In this document: positions 25,467 through 33,722 of the stretch, piece by piece
How positions within the stretch are numbered: the first letter of the stretch is position 1
How the letters are laid out: the number at the start of each line of letters is the position of its first letter
DNA from: Oscillatoria sp. CS-180
GTDB lineage: Bacteria > Cyanobacteriota > Cyanobacteriia > Phormidesmidales > Phormidesmidaceae
Length of the DNA: 64,000 bases
Direction: 5' to 3'
NCBI RefSeq assembly: GCF_028330965.1
Contig: NZ_JAQMUB010000088.1
Coordinates: forward strand, 214,634 to 278,633
Made by a program: the position numbers and the translations under genes
The notes under the pieces: generated by a model
What the model saw: the letters and a program-made list of their open reading frames with translations, nothing else
What the model was told of the DNA's origin: nothing
The model's database searches: none

Positions 25467-26303
25467 ATGATAAAGGCCAACCTTTCTTTAAAGACTGTGA
25501 TGGTTCGTACCGATCTGTATACTAACTTGCCGACCAGCGACGAACTTCCCTGTTCAGACGATACGCCTGTGGATAACGAAGATCAGAATTTACTGCCAAA
25601 CTATCTGCTATTTCTGCTGTACCTGATCTGGGGAGATCGCCATGATTGGTATTTTGGAGCAGACATGGCGATTTACCATACGACAGGAGTCAGCCCGAAA
25701 GTCCCTGTCGTACCCGATGGCTTTTTGAGTGTTGGCGTTCCTCGCCGCAAACCCGGTAACAAGTCTCGAAAAAGCTATGTGGTGTGGGAAGAAGACGGAA
25801 CAGTTCCGAAGTTCGTGTTGGAGATGGCCTCTTGGACACCCGGCAATGAATACGACGATAAGATCACGCTCTATGAAAACCTGGGTGTCTTGTACTACGT
25901 CATTTACAACCCTGACTATTGGCAACGCGATCGCCATCAGCCTTTTGAGGTCTACAAGCTCGTTGATGGTCGCTATCAGCTTCAGATTGGCGAACCCTAT
26001 TGGATGCCAGAAATTGGACTGGGCATAGGTCGCAGTCAAGGCAGCCTGGGTGGAATTCCACGAGAGATCTTGTCCTGGTTTGATGCCCAGGGCAACCGTT
26101 ATCTCTCGGCTGACGAGCAAGCCCAACAGGCTCAGCAACAGGCACAACAAGCACAACTCCAGGTTCAACAAGAAAGGCAAGCTCGTTTAACCGCGATCGC
26201 CCAGCTGCATGAAATGGGATTAGCACCAGAGCAAATTGCTCAAGCGTTAAATATGACTTTGGAAGACGTCAACCAACAGTTGCAAGACTCTGGACAGGAT
26301 TAA
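25467..26303 (+). CDS. Uma2-family (DUF820) putative endonuclease with C-terminal coiled coil
   Basis: 278 residues. The central part has the Uma2 signature: VPDGFLSVGVPRR, FVLEMASWTPGNEYDDKITLYENLGVLYYVIYNP arranged as PD-(D/E)xK-like motifs (D...E...K). The C-terminus is a Gln/Ala-rich coiled coil (QAQQQAQQAQLQ) ending in a short helical motif (LALNMTLEDVNQQL-like). Uma2 proteins are very abundant in cyanobacteria; nuclease activity is predicted from fold only. It follows the methyltransferase by 43 bp in the same direction. Confidence 0.85.
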   Translation: MIKANLSLKTVMVRTDLYTNLPTSDELPCSDDTPVDNEDQNLLPNYLLFLLYLIWGDRHDWYFGADMAIYHTTGVSPKVPVVPDGFLSVGVPRRKPGNKSRKSYVVWEEDGTVPKFVLEMASWTPGNEYDDKITLYENLGVLYYVIYNPDYWQRDRHQPFEVYKLVDGRYQLQIGEPYWMPEIGLGIGRSQGSLGGIPREILSWFDAQGNRYLSADEQAQQAQQQAQQAQLQVQQERQARLTAIAQLHEMGLAPEQIAQALNMTLEDVNQQLQDSGQD

Positions 26304-26318
26304 CGAACCGTCAAAGCC

Positions 26319-26918
26319 CTAATCGACTTTTTCACCACTCAAAATGAAAATAGGGTTGATCGCTTTGAAGACTTGTTGATGCCCACGGGTTTCGAGACGA
26401 TTGATTACAGGTTGAGCGATCTCGACGTTACGGACACAGAGTTCTGCAAAGGCTTCCGAAACACTGTAAAGGGTTTCTAGAGTGCCTGTGGTGACGACAA
26501 GTCTGCCGCCACTCGCTAAATAGTTCCAAGCGACTTTGACAATATCTTTAATTGATTTTCCGCCTTCCACCAAGATGCAGTCTGGATTGGACGGTAGTTC
26601 TGCTAAGCAATCCGGGGCAACTCCTTCAACAACGTCCACGTTGGCTAGTTCGAAGCGATCGCAGTTGTGCCGTATCAGATTAGCAACCTCTGTATCTCGC
26701 TCTACCGCAATCATTCGGCCTTGGGGACATAACAAGGCTGCTTCCACCACGAGCGTGCCTGTCCCAGCTCCAATATCCCAAAGCTGCGCGTTGGGCTGCA
26801 ATCGCAACGCACCCACAATCAGCAGCCTCACTTCGCGTTTGCTAATAGGGATTCCCGGTAGCTGCTCAAAAAAGTGATCAGGAATTCCAGGAGTTGCATA
26901 AGGCCAAAGAGGTGCCAT
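26319..26918 (-). CDS. cbiT: Cobalt-precorrin-6B (C15) methyltransferase / decarboxylase CbiT
   Basis: CbiT methylates C15 and decarboxylates the acetate chain during corrin ring synthesis. 199 residues with the N-terminal GIPDHFFEQLPGIPISKREVR, the SAM site LWDIGAGTGTLVVEAA at about 46-61, and ILVEGGKSIKDIV. It is separate from a CbiE domain here. It converges with the Uma2 gene (15 bp between stops), with no other cobalamin gene adjacent and no riboswitch visible upstream. Confidence 0.92.
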   Translation of the reverse strand: MAPLWPYATPGIPDHFFEQLPGIPISKREVRLLIVGALRLQPNAQLWDIGAGTGTLVVEAALLCPQGRMIAVERDTEVANLIRHNCDRFELANVDVVEGVAPDCLAELPSNPDCILVEGGKSIKDIVKVAWNYLASGGRLVVTTGTLETLYSVSEAFAELCVRNVEIAQPVINRLETRGHQQVFKAINPIFILSGEKVD

Positions 26919-26956
26919 CGGAAAAGCCTTTGAGAAGTCGAGTCGAACTGCCCAGC

Positions 26957-27062
26957 TGCCATAGCCGTCGTCAGCTCCGTTAGGATAAAATGGCGAGCCA
27001 TTGGGCTATGCGCTCAACAGCTGGATGCGGCTGGGTGCACTAGCCTAGATGGCTAAAGCTAT
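26957..27062 (-). repeat. Interspersed ~100-bp two-hairpin element, copy 2
   Basis: Reverse orientation relative to copy 1. On the minus strand it begins AGCTTTAGCCATCTAGGC, has GTGCACCCAGCCGCATCC in the middle and ATAGCCCAATGGCTCGCC as the second arm, then CCTAACGGAGCTGACGACGG. It is located between the start of cbiT and the stop of the K+ channel gene, which lie on the same strand. Confidence 0.75.
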
Positions 27063-27080
27063 CTATCAGCGTATCAAGCC

Positions 27081-29171
27081 TTACAAATTTCTTCCGACAC
27101 GATCTTCGAGGGGCAGAATTTTGGCAGCCACTCGCAAACGACCCAAACGTCTGACCAAACGGATGGCCTGGTGAAGATATAACTTGTGAGGAAAAATCGC
27201 AGGGAGTTGATTCATTAAGTCGTGAGCTTCACCAATGGCGCAGCCCGTCACTCGGGCAATCTCAGTGCCGCCTTCAAAAATAGCGTCAGCCGCGTTTGCC
27301 TGCAATAATTCAACCTGCCACTGTTTAGGAGCAGTGTCACCCTGCTCAATACGACGCAGACCGCGAATTGTGGACAGCACAACCAAGCGATCGCCCTCGT
27401 GCAGTTGAATATCGTCGGATGGCATGACCCGCGATCGTTGTCCCTTTTGCTGATGCCAAATCGGCACAACACCATAGCCGTAGGCAACCTCAGCTAGCAG
27501 CAATCCCTGCAAGGTATCGTCCGCTTTAATGGCATACTGAGTCACCAAAACAGTCTGATGGTAGAGTCGAAATAAGCCCATGACGTTTTCACCAAAAGCT
27601 GCGCCTGCAAACGCTTCGGCAGATAGAGCTGAGGCACAGAGCACCTGAGCATAAGGAAACAAATGAGCGACTTTATCGGTGAAAATCTGATCGTAGGTGC
27701 GGATGATCAGGCGGCTTTTTGGATTAGAGCGATAGGCCATGAGTCCTAGCTCTAGGTTCTGAATTTCATCATCACTGACCGCCACGATACTTTTAGCTGT
27801 TGCTAGGTTGGTCTTGTCCAAAATGTCACGTATAGGGCCCGTAACCAGCGGCATATGAGGCAGAATATCAGGCTCAATCGATTGACTAGTGATGCCAACA
27901 ACAGGTTGTTTCAGATCCTGTAATATTTCAACCACTTGACGACCGACCCGACCTAGCCAGATCACAACCACATGTCCTGCTTCAGGCACCGGAGGGCGTT
28001 TGGTTAAAAACTCAAACCGCGAGGTCAGCAGCTTTTCCGTCAGTAAAGCATAGAGGACACCAATGAATGCTGTTCCGGCCAATGTGAGGGTGAGACTGAA
28101 CAAGCGTAGCCACCAAACCACAGGTTCGGTCAGCTCAACACCACCAAAGACATCACCATATCCCCCCAACAGCAGGACAACCGTGGCGTAAAAAGCATCT
28201 GGGAAGGAGGGCGCTGTTCCCGTCATCACCATCAATACGCTGCCAATTAGGCAAAGACTAACTACGGTAATGCCACAGAGCAGGGCAACTCGCCGGATCT
28301 GATTGTTGTAGCTATAGCGCCAGAATGTCCTCAAGGCTTCACGAGGACGCCAATCTCGCCAGTTGCGCAGTCCTTGTCTCACCCGCTGTAGCATCCCCCT
28401 GCGAGTATTCCGGGCGTAGTCAATGACAGAACCGTCATCTGCAGACTCTGCCTCGACAGAAACCACTACGTCTCCAGCGCGAATAATGGAATCGGGAAGC
28501 CAGGTGTAAAACTGAGCCGATGCACTGGCAGGATGATCGGACCGTAGCGCCATCTCTTCGGGTTTTAGTCTGGCCGTCTCAGCTTTGAGATATCTCAGCA
28601 CACGGCGATCGCGATTAATCACCTCATAAACTTTGCGCGTGTCACACCAGGAATCCTGAGGCTGAATCGTCCGCGTCACCACTCGAAAAGACTGATTGTC
28701 TACCTTGAAAAAACCAGTCATCGCTTCATCAAGGGCCTCTAGTGCGAAGGCGGGTGCCGCCAGCTGAGTGGGTTCAAACGCAATGAAATTCGTCAACTGT
28801 TGCTCTAGCAGGTTGTTCAGATTTTGTTTTTCTGATCGCACCACCAGCCGGATATCGGGATTCAACACTCTAGCGCTGAGCGCCGCTTCCAAGTTGACTC
28901 GTTCGTTTTCAGTTACTAGCAGAGCAGCCCGACACCGACGGACTCCTGCCTGCTCCAAAATATCTGACTGGCGGCAATCACCAATGACGAGATTATTAAT
29001 CGCTTTGGGGAGGTGAGCGATTTCCCATCGATCAGGGTGAGTTAGATCAATCGCGTTGACCCGTACACCAAAGGTTTGCAGATTGGCAACACAATGCTGT
29101 CCCAAACTGCCTAGCCCACAGACTAAGATCTGATCACGATTAGATAGGGCTATTGTCTGCTTTGGTCGCAT
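27081..29171 (-). CDS. RCK-domain potassium channel / TrkA-N protein
   Basis: About 696 residues from ATG 29171 (a TTG at 29198 would add nine residues). The N-terminal Rossmann fold starts ILVCGLGSLGQHCVANL (NAD-binding RCK/TrkA-N); after a basic linker come a membrane helix (about 295-315), a pore-like segment AFYATVVLLLGGYGDVFG and another helix (about 360-380), then a second RCK fold (VVIWLGRVGRQVVEIL) and a TrkA-C-like domain (LLLAEVAYGYGVVPIW...GDRLVVLSTI). The filter has GGYGD instead of TVGYGD. This RCK-TM-RCK arrangement resembles CASTOR/POLLUX-like bacterial channels; ion selectivity is unproven. Confidence 0.85.
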   Translation of the reverse strand: MRPKQTIALSNRDQILVCGLGSLGQHCVANLQTFGVRVNAIDLTHPDRWEIAHLPKAINNLVIGDCRQSDILEQAGVRRCRAALLVTENERVNLEAALSARVLNPDIRLVVRSEKQNLNNLLEQQLTNFIAFEPTQLAAPAFALEALDEAMTGFFKVDNQSFRVVTRTIQPQDSWCDTRKVYEVINRDRRVLRYLKAETARLKPEEMALRSDHPASASAQFYTWLPDSIIRAGDVVVSVEAESADDGSVIDYARNTRRGMLQRVRQGLRNWRDWRPREALRTFWRYSYNNQIRRVALLCGITVVSLCLIGSVLMVMTGTAPSFPDAFYATVVLLLGGYGDVFGGVELTEPVVWWLRLFSLTLTLAGTAFIGVLYALLTEKLLTSRFEFLTKRPPVPEAGHVVVIWLGRVGRQVVEILQDLKQPVVGITSQSIEPDILPHMPLVTGPIRDILDKTNLATAKSIVAVSDDEIQNLELGLMAYRSNPKSRLIIRTYDQIFTDKVAHLFPYAQVLCASALSAEAFAGAAFGENVMGLFRLYHQTVLVTQYAIKADDTLQGLLLAEVAYGYGVVPIWHQQKGQRSRVMPSDDIQLHEGDRLVVLSTIRGLRRIEQGDTAPKQWQVELLQANAADAIFEGGTEIARVTGCAIGEAHDLMNQLPAIFPHKLYLHQAIRLVRRLGRLRVAAKILPLEDRVGRNL

Positions 29172-29268
29172 ACCGAATAGGGGTGGAGCGAGGGACAAAG
29201 ACGGATTTTGTTCAATCTAACGTAACCTGACAAAATGCTTGTAGGCCTTGGGCGTTGTCTGATGATGC

Positions 29269-29844
29269 TTACGAACTAACCGGAGCGGCGATCGCCTGCT
29301 GAATTTGAGCAACTCGCTCTTCGTAGTCTGCCTCAGATAAAACAGGTTCACTCTCCGGTAAAGAATCCAGGTCGTCCCAAACGATCCATGAACGGCACCC
29401 ACCATACCGCTTCTGATAAGCCATGCCAAACGGGTGTGTAAATCGATGAACGCGCAGCAGTAGCCCATAGGCAGGGCGTTCAGGTTTCCAGGCCAACCGT
29501 TCCGTCAACCACGCATCAGTCCAAATGTGAAACGGATGCAAGGACTGAACAATCCCATCTCCCTGAAGGGGAACCTGATGGGTCATTTCTGCCCAACCCT
29601 GGAGCGGAATCTCTTCGCCAGTTGCGGGCACAGAGCGTGCCGTAAACCCCGCTTGGAAGGGTGGACGAATAGCCGCGATCGCTTGGTGCTCGTAGGTGGG
29701 GAACAGCAAAGCACGATCGCTAGGGACTTCAAAAACCGGGCGGGATTCTCGGATACCGCCCTTGCGAATCAGGAGGATTAGATCCCCTGACAGCAAGGCA
29801 TCAATTGCGATCGCCCACTCTTTCAGCGCCCACTGCCTGCTCAT
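29269..29844 (-). CDS. DUF1802 family protein
   Basis: 191 residues starting MSRQWALKEWAIAIDALLSG, with LILLIRKGGIRE and FEVPSDRALLFPTYEHQ, matching the DUF1802 family. Soluble and without signal peptide. Function unknown. Its start follows the metK stop by 3 bp, so it is very likely cotranscribed with metK. Confidence 0.85.
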   Translation of the reverse strand: MSRQWALKEWAIAIDALLSGDLILLIRKGGIRESRPVFEVPSDRALLFPTYEHQAIAAIRPPFQAGFTARSVPATGEEIPLQGWAEMTHQVPLQGDGIVQSLHPFHIWTDAWLTERLAWKPERPAYGLLLRVHRFTHPFGMAYQKRYGGCRSWIVWDDLDSLPESEPVLSEADYEERVAQIQQAIAAPVSS

Positions 29845-29847
29845 GCG

Positions 29848-31113
29848 TCAAGCCCCAATGCCAGCCAGCGATTGAGAAGCTGCGTCTTTCAGCAAGTCAG
29901 CTTTGTCCGTTTTTTCCCAAGGCAATTCCAAATCAGGGCGGCCGAAGTGTCCGTAAGCCGCAACATTCTGATAAAAACAGCCGTCTTGTAAAGCGGGTAG
30001 GCGTTGCAAATCAAACGTATGGATAATGCCCGCAGGTCTTAGCTCAAAGTGTTTTTGCACTAATTCCAGTAAAACAGTTTCATCAACCCGACCCGTCCCG
30101 AAGGTGTCTACAAAGATGCTGACAGGACGAGCAACCCCAATCGCGTAGCTCAACTGCACTTCGCATTTCTCAGCCAACCCTGCGGCCACAATATTCTTAG
30201 CAGCATAACGGCAAGCATAAGCCGCACTTCGGTCTACTTTCGTCGGGTCTTTGCCGGAAAAAGCCCCTCCTCCATGCCGAGAATAGCCACCGTAAGTATC
30301 CACGATAATTTTGCGGCCAGTGAGACCCGAGTCACCCTGCGGTCCGCCAATGACAAATTTTCCAGTCGGGTTAACTAAGAAGCGGGTTTTGTCGTCCGGC
30401 TGAACCGACAAATCTGCGAAGACAGGCATTACGACCTTCGCCCATAAATCTTCTTTAATGCGATCTTGTACAGCAGCAGGATCAGTAATGGTGTCGATGG
30501 TTTCCGTGTGCTGCGTCGAGATCAAAATGGTATCAATCCCAACAGGACGGCCATCTTCGTAAGCAACCGTCACTTGAGTTTTGCCATCGGGTCCAAGATA
30601 AGGTAAGACCTGGTTTTTGCGAACTACGGAAAGCTGGCGAGAAATGCGGTGCGCGACGCTGATGGGAAGCGGCATGTATTCTGGCGTTTCGTTACACGCA
30701 AACCCGAACATAATGCCTTGGTCACCCGCGCCAATCGTATCCCAACTTTCTTGACTGTCAGCCTCGCGCGTCTCAAAGGCCTGGTCAACTCCCTGCGCGA
30801 TGTCTGCTGATTGTTCATCCAGGGCAATTAATACCGAGCAGCTATCTGCAGAAAAGCCATTATTGGTGGGGTCGGTGTAGCCAATTTCGGCAATCTTTTT
30901 GCGGATCAGCGACACATAGTTCACGGTGGCATTAGACGAGATTTCCCCGGTCACCAAAACCAGACCAGTGTTGACAACCACTTCTGCGGCCACTCGGCTG
31001 TTCGAATCCTGGGTCAGCAGAGCATCCAGTATTGTGTCCGATAGCTGATCACAAATTTTGTCGGGATGCCCCTCAGTGACTGACTCCGAGGTAAATAGAT
31101 AACGACGAGACAC
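29848..31113 (-). CDS. metK: S-adenosylmethionine synthetase
   Basis: MetK makes S-adenosylmethionine from methionine and ATP. 421 residues from GTG 31113 ([19 protein letters not shown]), chosen because AAAGAGGA lies seven bases upstream; a TTG at 31131 is the alternative. Motifs: [28 protein letters not shown] (about 118-132) and the P-loop-like [19 protein letters not shown]. All active-site segments are present. No SAM riboswitch is visible upstream. It leads the metK-DUF1802 pair and provides the donor used by EgtD and other methyltransferases. Confidence 0.97.
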   Translation of the reverse strand: MSRRYLFTSESVTEGHPDKICDQLSDTILDALLTQDSNSRVAAEVVVNTGLVLVTGEISSNATVNYVSLIRKKIAEIGYTDPTNNGFSADSCSVLIALDEQSADIAQGVDQAFETREADSQESWDTIGAGDQGIMFGFACNETPEYMPLPISVAHRISRQLSVVRKNQVLPYLGPDGKTQVTVAYEDGRPVGIDTILISTQHTETIDTITDPAAVQDRIKEDLWAKVVMPVFADLSVQPDDKTRFLVNPTGKFVIGGPQGDSGLTGRKIIVDTYGGYSRHGGGAFSGKDPTKVDRSAAYACRYAAKNIVAAGLAEKCEVQLSYAIGVARPVSIFVDTFGTGRVDETVLLELVQKHFELRPAGIIHTFDLQRLPALQDGCFYQNVAAYGHFGRPDLELPWEKTDKADLLKDAASQSLAGIGA

Positions 31114-31268
31114 GGGCAAATCCTCTTTCAACCAACTTCATATAGTAACAAGATGTTTTCCTGAGAGTCGATAAGTACTGGGCGTCACCTAATTCTTAAC
31201 GTCTCAGAGACGGGCAATAACCATTACAGTTTTTTCAAGGCAATCTTCAGACTACCGCAAAGCGTTCT

Positions 31269-32018
31269 CTACTTGAGAACCCCATGATTTAGATAGACTG
31301 TCAACTGTTCGGGATGATCTAAGACAGCATCTGCGCCTGCGATCGCCGGACTTCCGCCCCAAGTAACACTGATAAAGCCACCCGCGCCACTTGCCTCAGC
31401 CAATTGGCCGTCCAGCTTTGAATCCCCAACGACCAGACTGTTTTCCGGAGAAATACCTAAATTTTCACAGGCTGTCCAAACCATTTGCGGATTGGGTTTA
31501 ACCGGAGGGGCTTCACTGCCAGCGCACCAAGTCACGTAATTTACCAAATCGTATCGCAGCAGAAAATCCTGGATATTGGCAGTTGTATCTCCCGATAACA
31601 CAGCTAGCTTCAGGCCACTGTCCCACAGGTTGCTCAGGAGTTCCACAATGCCTGAAAACGGAGGGGTGAAATCAGCTTTGCGCGTGAAGCTGCGATCGCT
31701 TTCTGCAAATCCTTGCTGTGCTAAATCCAGCGCCTCCGCCCAGGGTTTTCCCGTCGCCGCAATATAGGCAGCCGCAGCAATCTCATTATCGTAACGAGTC
31801 CCTACAGCCATTAATCCAGTTGGATCATATGCTTCCGCACAGCCGAACGCCCGCATCAACGCCTGCTCAATTCCAGGACTGTGCTGGTTGAGATAGCGCG
31901 ATCGAGCTTTTGCCAATTCCTGCAAAAACCCGTGAGAGTCCGCCAACGTACCATCTTTGTCCCACAGAATCGCTGCAATGTCTTCAAAAATGCTGTCTTT
32001 GGCTTTGATCGTAATCAT
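31269..32018 (-). CDS. HAD-superfamily hydrolase, phosphoglycolate-phosphatase-like
   Basis: 249 residues. Motif I is ILWDKDGTLADS at about 18-29 (nucleophile Asp; the usual F-D-x-D-G-T is W-D-K-D-G-T here), motif II LAVLSGDTT, motif III Lys in VKPNPQM and motif IV VVGDSKLDGQLA. The size and cap position suit a subfamily IA phosphatase. The substrate is not determined. Confidence 0.88.
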   Translation of the reverse strand: MITIKAKDSIFEDIAAILWDKDGTLADSHGFLQELAKARSRYLNQHSPGIEQALMRAFGCAEAYDPTGLMAVGTRYDNEIAAAAYIAATGKPWAEALDLAQQGFAESDRSFTRKADFTPPFSGIVELLSNLWDSGLKLAVLSGDTTANIQDFLLRYDLVNYVTWCAGSEAPPVKPNPQMVWTACENLGISPENSLVVGDSKLDGQLAEASGAGGFISVTWGGSPAIAGADAVLDHPEQLTVYLNHGVLK

Positions 32019-32071
32019 AAGTATGCCAGTGCTGATGGAGTATCGAAGGACGTCATTCTTCAGCTTTTTAC

Positions 32072-32170
32072 AGCTGTAGCCATCTAGGTTTGTGCATTCC
32101 CAATAGCATCCGGGTGCTTAGCATAGGCTAGATGGCTCGCCGTTTTGTCCTAGCGGAACTGGCGATGTTC
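32072..32170 (+). repeat. Interspersed ~100-bp two-hairpin element, copy 3
   Basis: Same orientation as copy 1: AGCTGTAGCCATCTAGG, CAATAGCATCCGGGTGC (with GTGCATTCC upstream forming the inner stem), GGCTAGATGGCTCGCCG and TTGTCCTAGCGGAACTGGCGA. The outer arms AGCCATCTAG and CTAGATGGCT are perfectly complementary here. It lies between the start of the HAD gene and the stop of the 95-residue gene. Confidence 0.78.
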
Positions 32171-32179
32171 AAGTCCACA

Positions 32180-32467
32180 TTAAGCCTGCTTGTTTCGATA
32201 TCGCAGACTGGTTTGGTTCGCCTCAACACAAGCTTGAGGATCGACAAGAAAGGTTTTTCCCAACGCGATCGCTTGCTGAAGCTGCTCCTCAGTCATGTTT
32301 TTGTAAGCAGGCTTCTCAATCACCTGATACCACTCACAACCACAAATATTATCCAGAATAATTCTGGCGAAGCAGTGATTGAAGCGCACAGGATAACCAC
32401 CCTTTTGGGCAGCTGCAGGCAGTTGTCGATTGACAAGATTGAGATACTGCTCCGTTAGTATTGACAT
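32180..32467 (-). CDS. Conserved small protein of unknown function
   Basis: 95 residues, MSILTEQYLNLVNRQL followed by YPVRFNHCFARIILDNICG and PAYKNMTEEQLQQAIALG. The Cys/His content (HC, CGC, AC) is notable for its size. I believe related proteins occur in many cyanobacteria, sometimes annotated as acetyltransferase-like, but I cannot see a catalytic motif. The frame ends just beyond repeat copy 3. Confidence 0.7.
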   Translation of the reverse strand: MSILTEQYLNLVNRQLPAAAQKGGYPVRFNHCFARIILDNICGCEWYQVIEKPAYKNMTEEQLQQAIALGKTFLVDPQACVEANQTSLRYRNKQA

Positions 32468-32583
32468 TTCGCTTGCCTATTTGGATTTCGACAGATGAAC
32501 GCCGTCTTTCAGCCTGCTGCTCTGTCAGACTATGACCAAGTGGCTATGATCAAATACCTTTGACCGCTCCAATCACTGACCGA

Positions 32584-33528
32584 TCAAATCACAGATAGTT
32601 CGGTCTCTAAGCAAGCCGAAATCGTTTCGACGACTGACTGAGCCAGAGCATCATAGTCATAGCCGCCTTCTAATCCAAAGAGAATATTAGGCTGAATTTC
32701 TCGACAATATCGCGTGAAGACGGCGTAGTCAGCCGGCTGTAGCGAAACGCCCGCCAGCGGATCCGCCAGATTGGCATCATATCCAGCACTGATGATGAGA
32801 AAATCGGGCTTGAAATCTCTGAGGAAGGGCATCACAGCGTCTTCAAACTGAGCCTGATAGTCCGGTAGGGTGCTGCCGCGAGACATGGGAATATTCAGGA
32901 CATTGTTGTGCAGTCCTCGTTCGGTTGCACGTCCCGTACCAGGATAAGCAGGAAACTGATGCAGCGAACAGTAAGCAATGTTGGCGTTGTCTTCCACCAA
33001 TGCCTGAGTACCGTTGCCGTGATGTACATCCCAATCCAAAATGGCAATTCGGTTGATGTTGGGCTGTTGCAGGGCATAGTGAGCCGCGATCGCCGCATTG
33101 CCAAACAAGCAAAATCCCATGCCGCGATCGCTCACAGCATGGTGTCCTGGAGGACGAGAGAGCACAAACGTTGATTGTGACGCCTGCAAAACCCGATCCA
33201 CACCATCCAGCCAAGCATTCACCGCTAGCAACGCCACCTCAAAGCTGGCTGACGAAATAGGCGTATCCGGATCGAGCAAACCCCCGCCCGTTTTCGCCAA
33301 CTGTTCCAGACTGTCAACATATTGCGAATGATGCTGTGCACGCACCCAGGGAAGCGGATCTCGGTCGGCGATCGCCGTCGGCACCTGCCAGCGCAATTGA
33401 GATGACCACGGAGCTGCCCGTAGAGCTTTCGCGATCGCGGCGAGGCGACCCGAATTCTCTGGATGCATGTACCCAGTGTCATGGTTGAGAAAGGCATCGG
33501 AATAGATGACAGTTAGCTGAGAAGTCAT
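32584..33528 (-). CDS. Histone-deacetylase-family (acetoin utilisation/acetylpolyamine-like) hydrolase
   Basis: 314 residues with the full zinc-hydrolase motif set: SRPPGHHAVSDRGMGFCLFGNAAIAA (His-His pair and Cys/Phe wall), ILDWDVHHGNGTQ (zinc Asp and His) and IISAGYDANLADPLAG (second zinc Asp). Bacterial members deacetylate polyamines, lysines or acetoin-related substrates. It stands alone, divergent from gyrA. Confidence 0.92.
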   Translation of the reverse strand: MTSQLTVIYSDAFLNHDTGYMHPENSGRLAAIAKALRAAPWSSQLRWQVPTAIADRDPLPWVRAQHHSQYVDSLEQLAKTGGGLLDPDTPISSASFEVALLAVNAWLDGVDRVLQASQSTFVLSRPPGHHAVSDRGMGFCLFGNAAIAAHYALQQPNINRIAILDWDVHHGNGTQALVEDNANIAYCSLHQFPAYPGTGRATERGLHNNVLNIPMSRGSTLPDYQAQFEDAVMPFLRDFKPDFLIISAGYDANLADPLAGVSLQPADYAVFTRYCREIQPNILFGLEGGYDYDALAQSVVETISACLETELSVI

Positions 33529-33722
33529 GCGTTGAAAAACTACGCTGAAGCGGTTTTGAACGTCTGTTCTCCCAGCATACCGCTATCTCAAGGAAGGCGA
33601 AAAAGCGTGTTAAAATAGGCATACTGTCACACGTTTTTCGACGAATTTAGCCGCTTTAACCACATGCGATTCAAACCCTTGGTTTTTGGCTAAATTTTTG
33701 CGATTTTGGAGCTTTTTAACTC

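Noticed and set aside
31114..31268. Possible SAM riboswitch before metK.
   Set aside because: No conserved SAM aptamer segments could be recognised; only a short CGTCTCAGAGACG palindrome is present.
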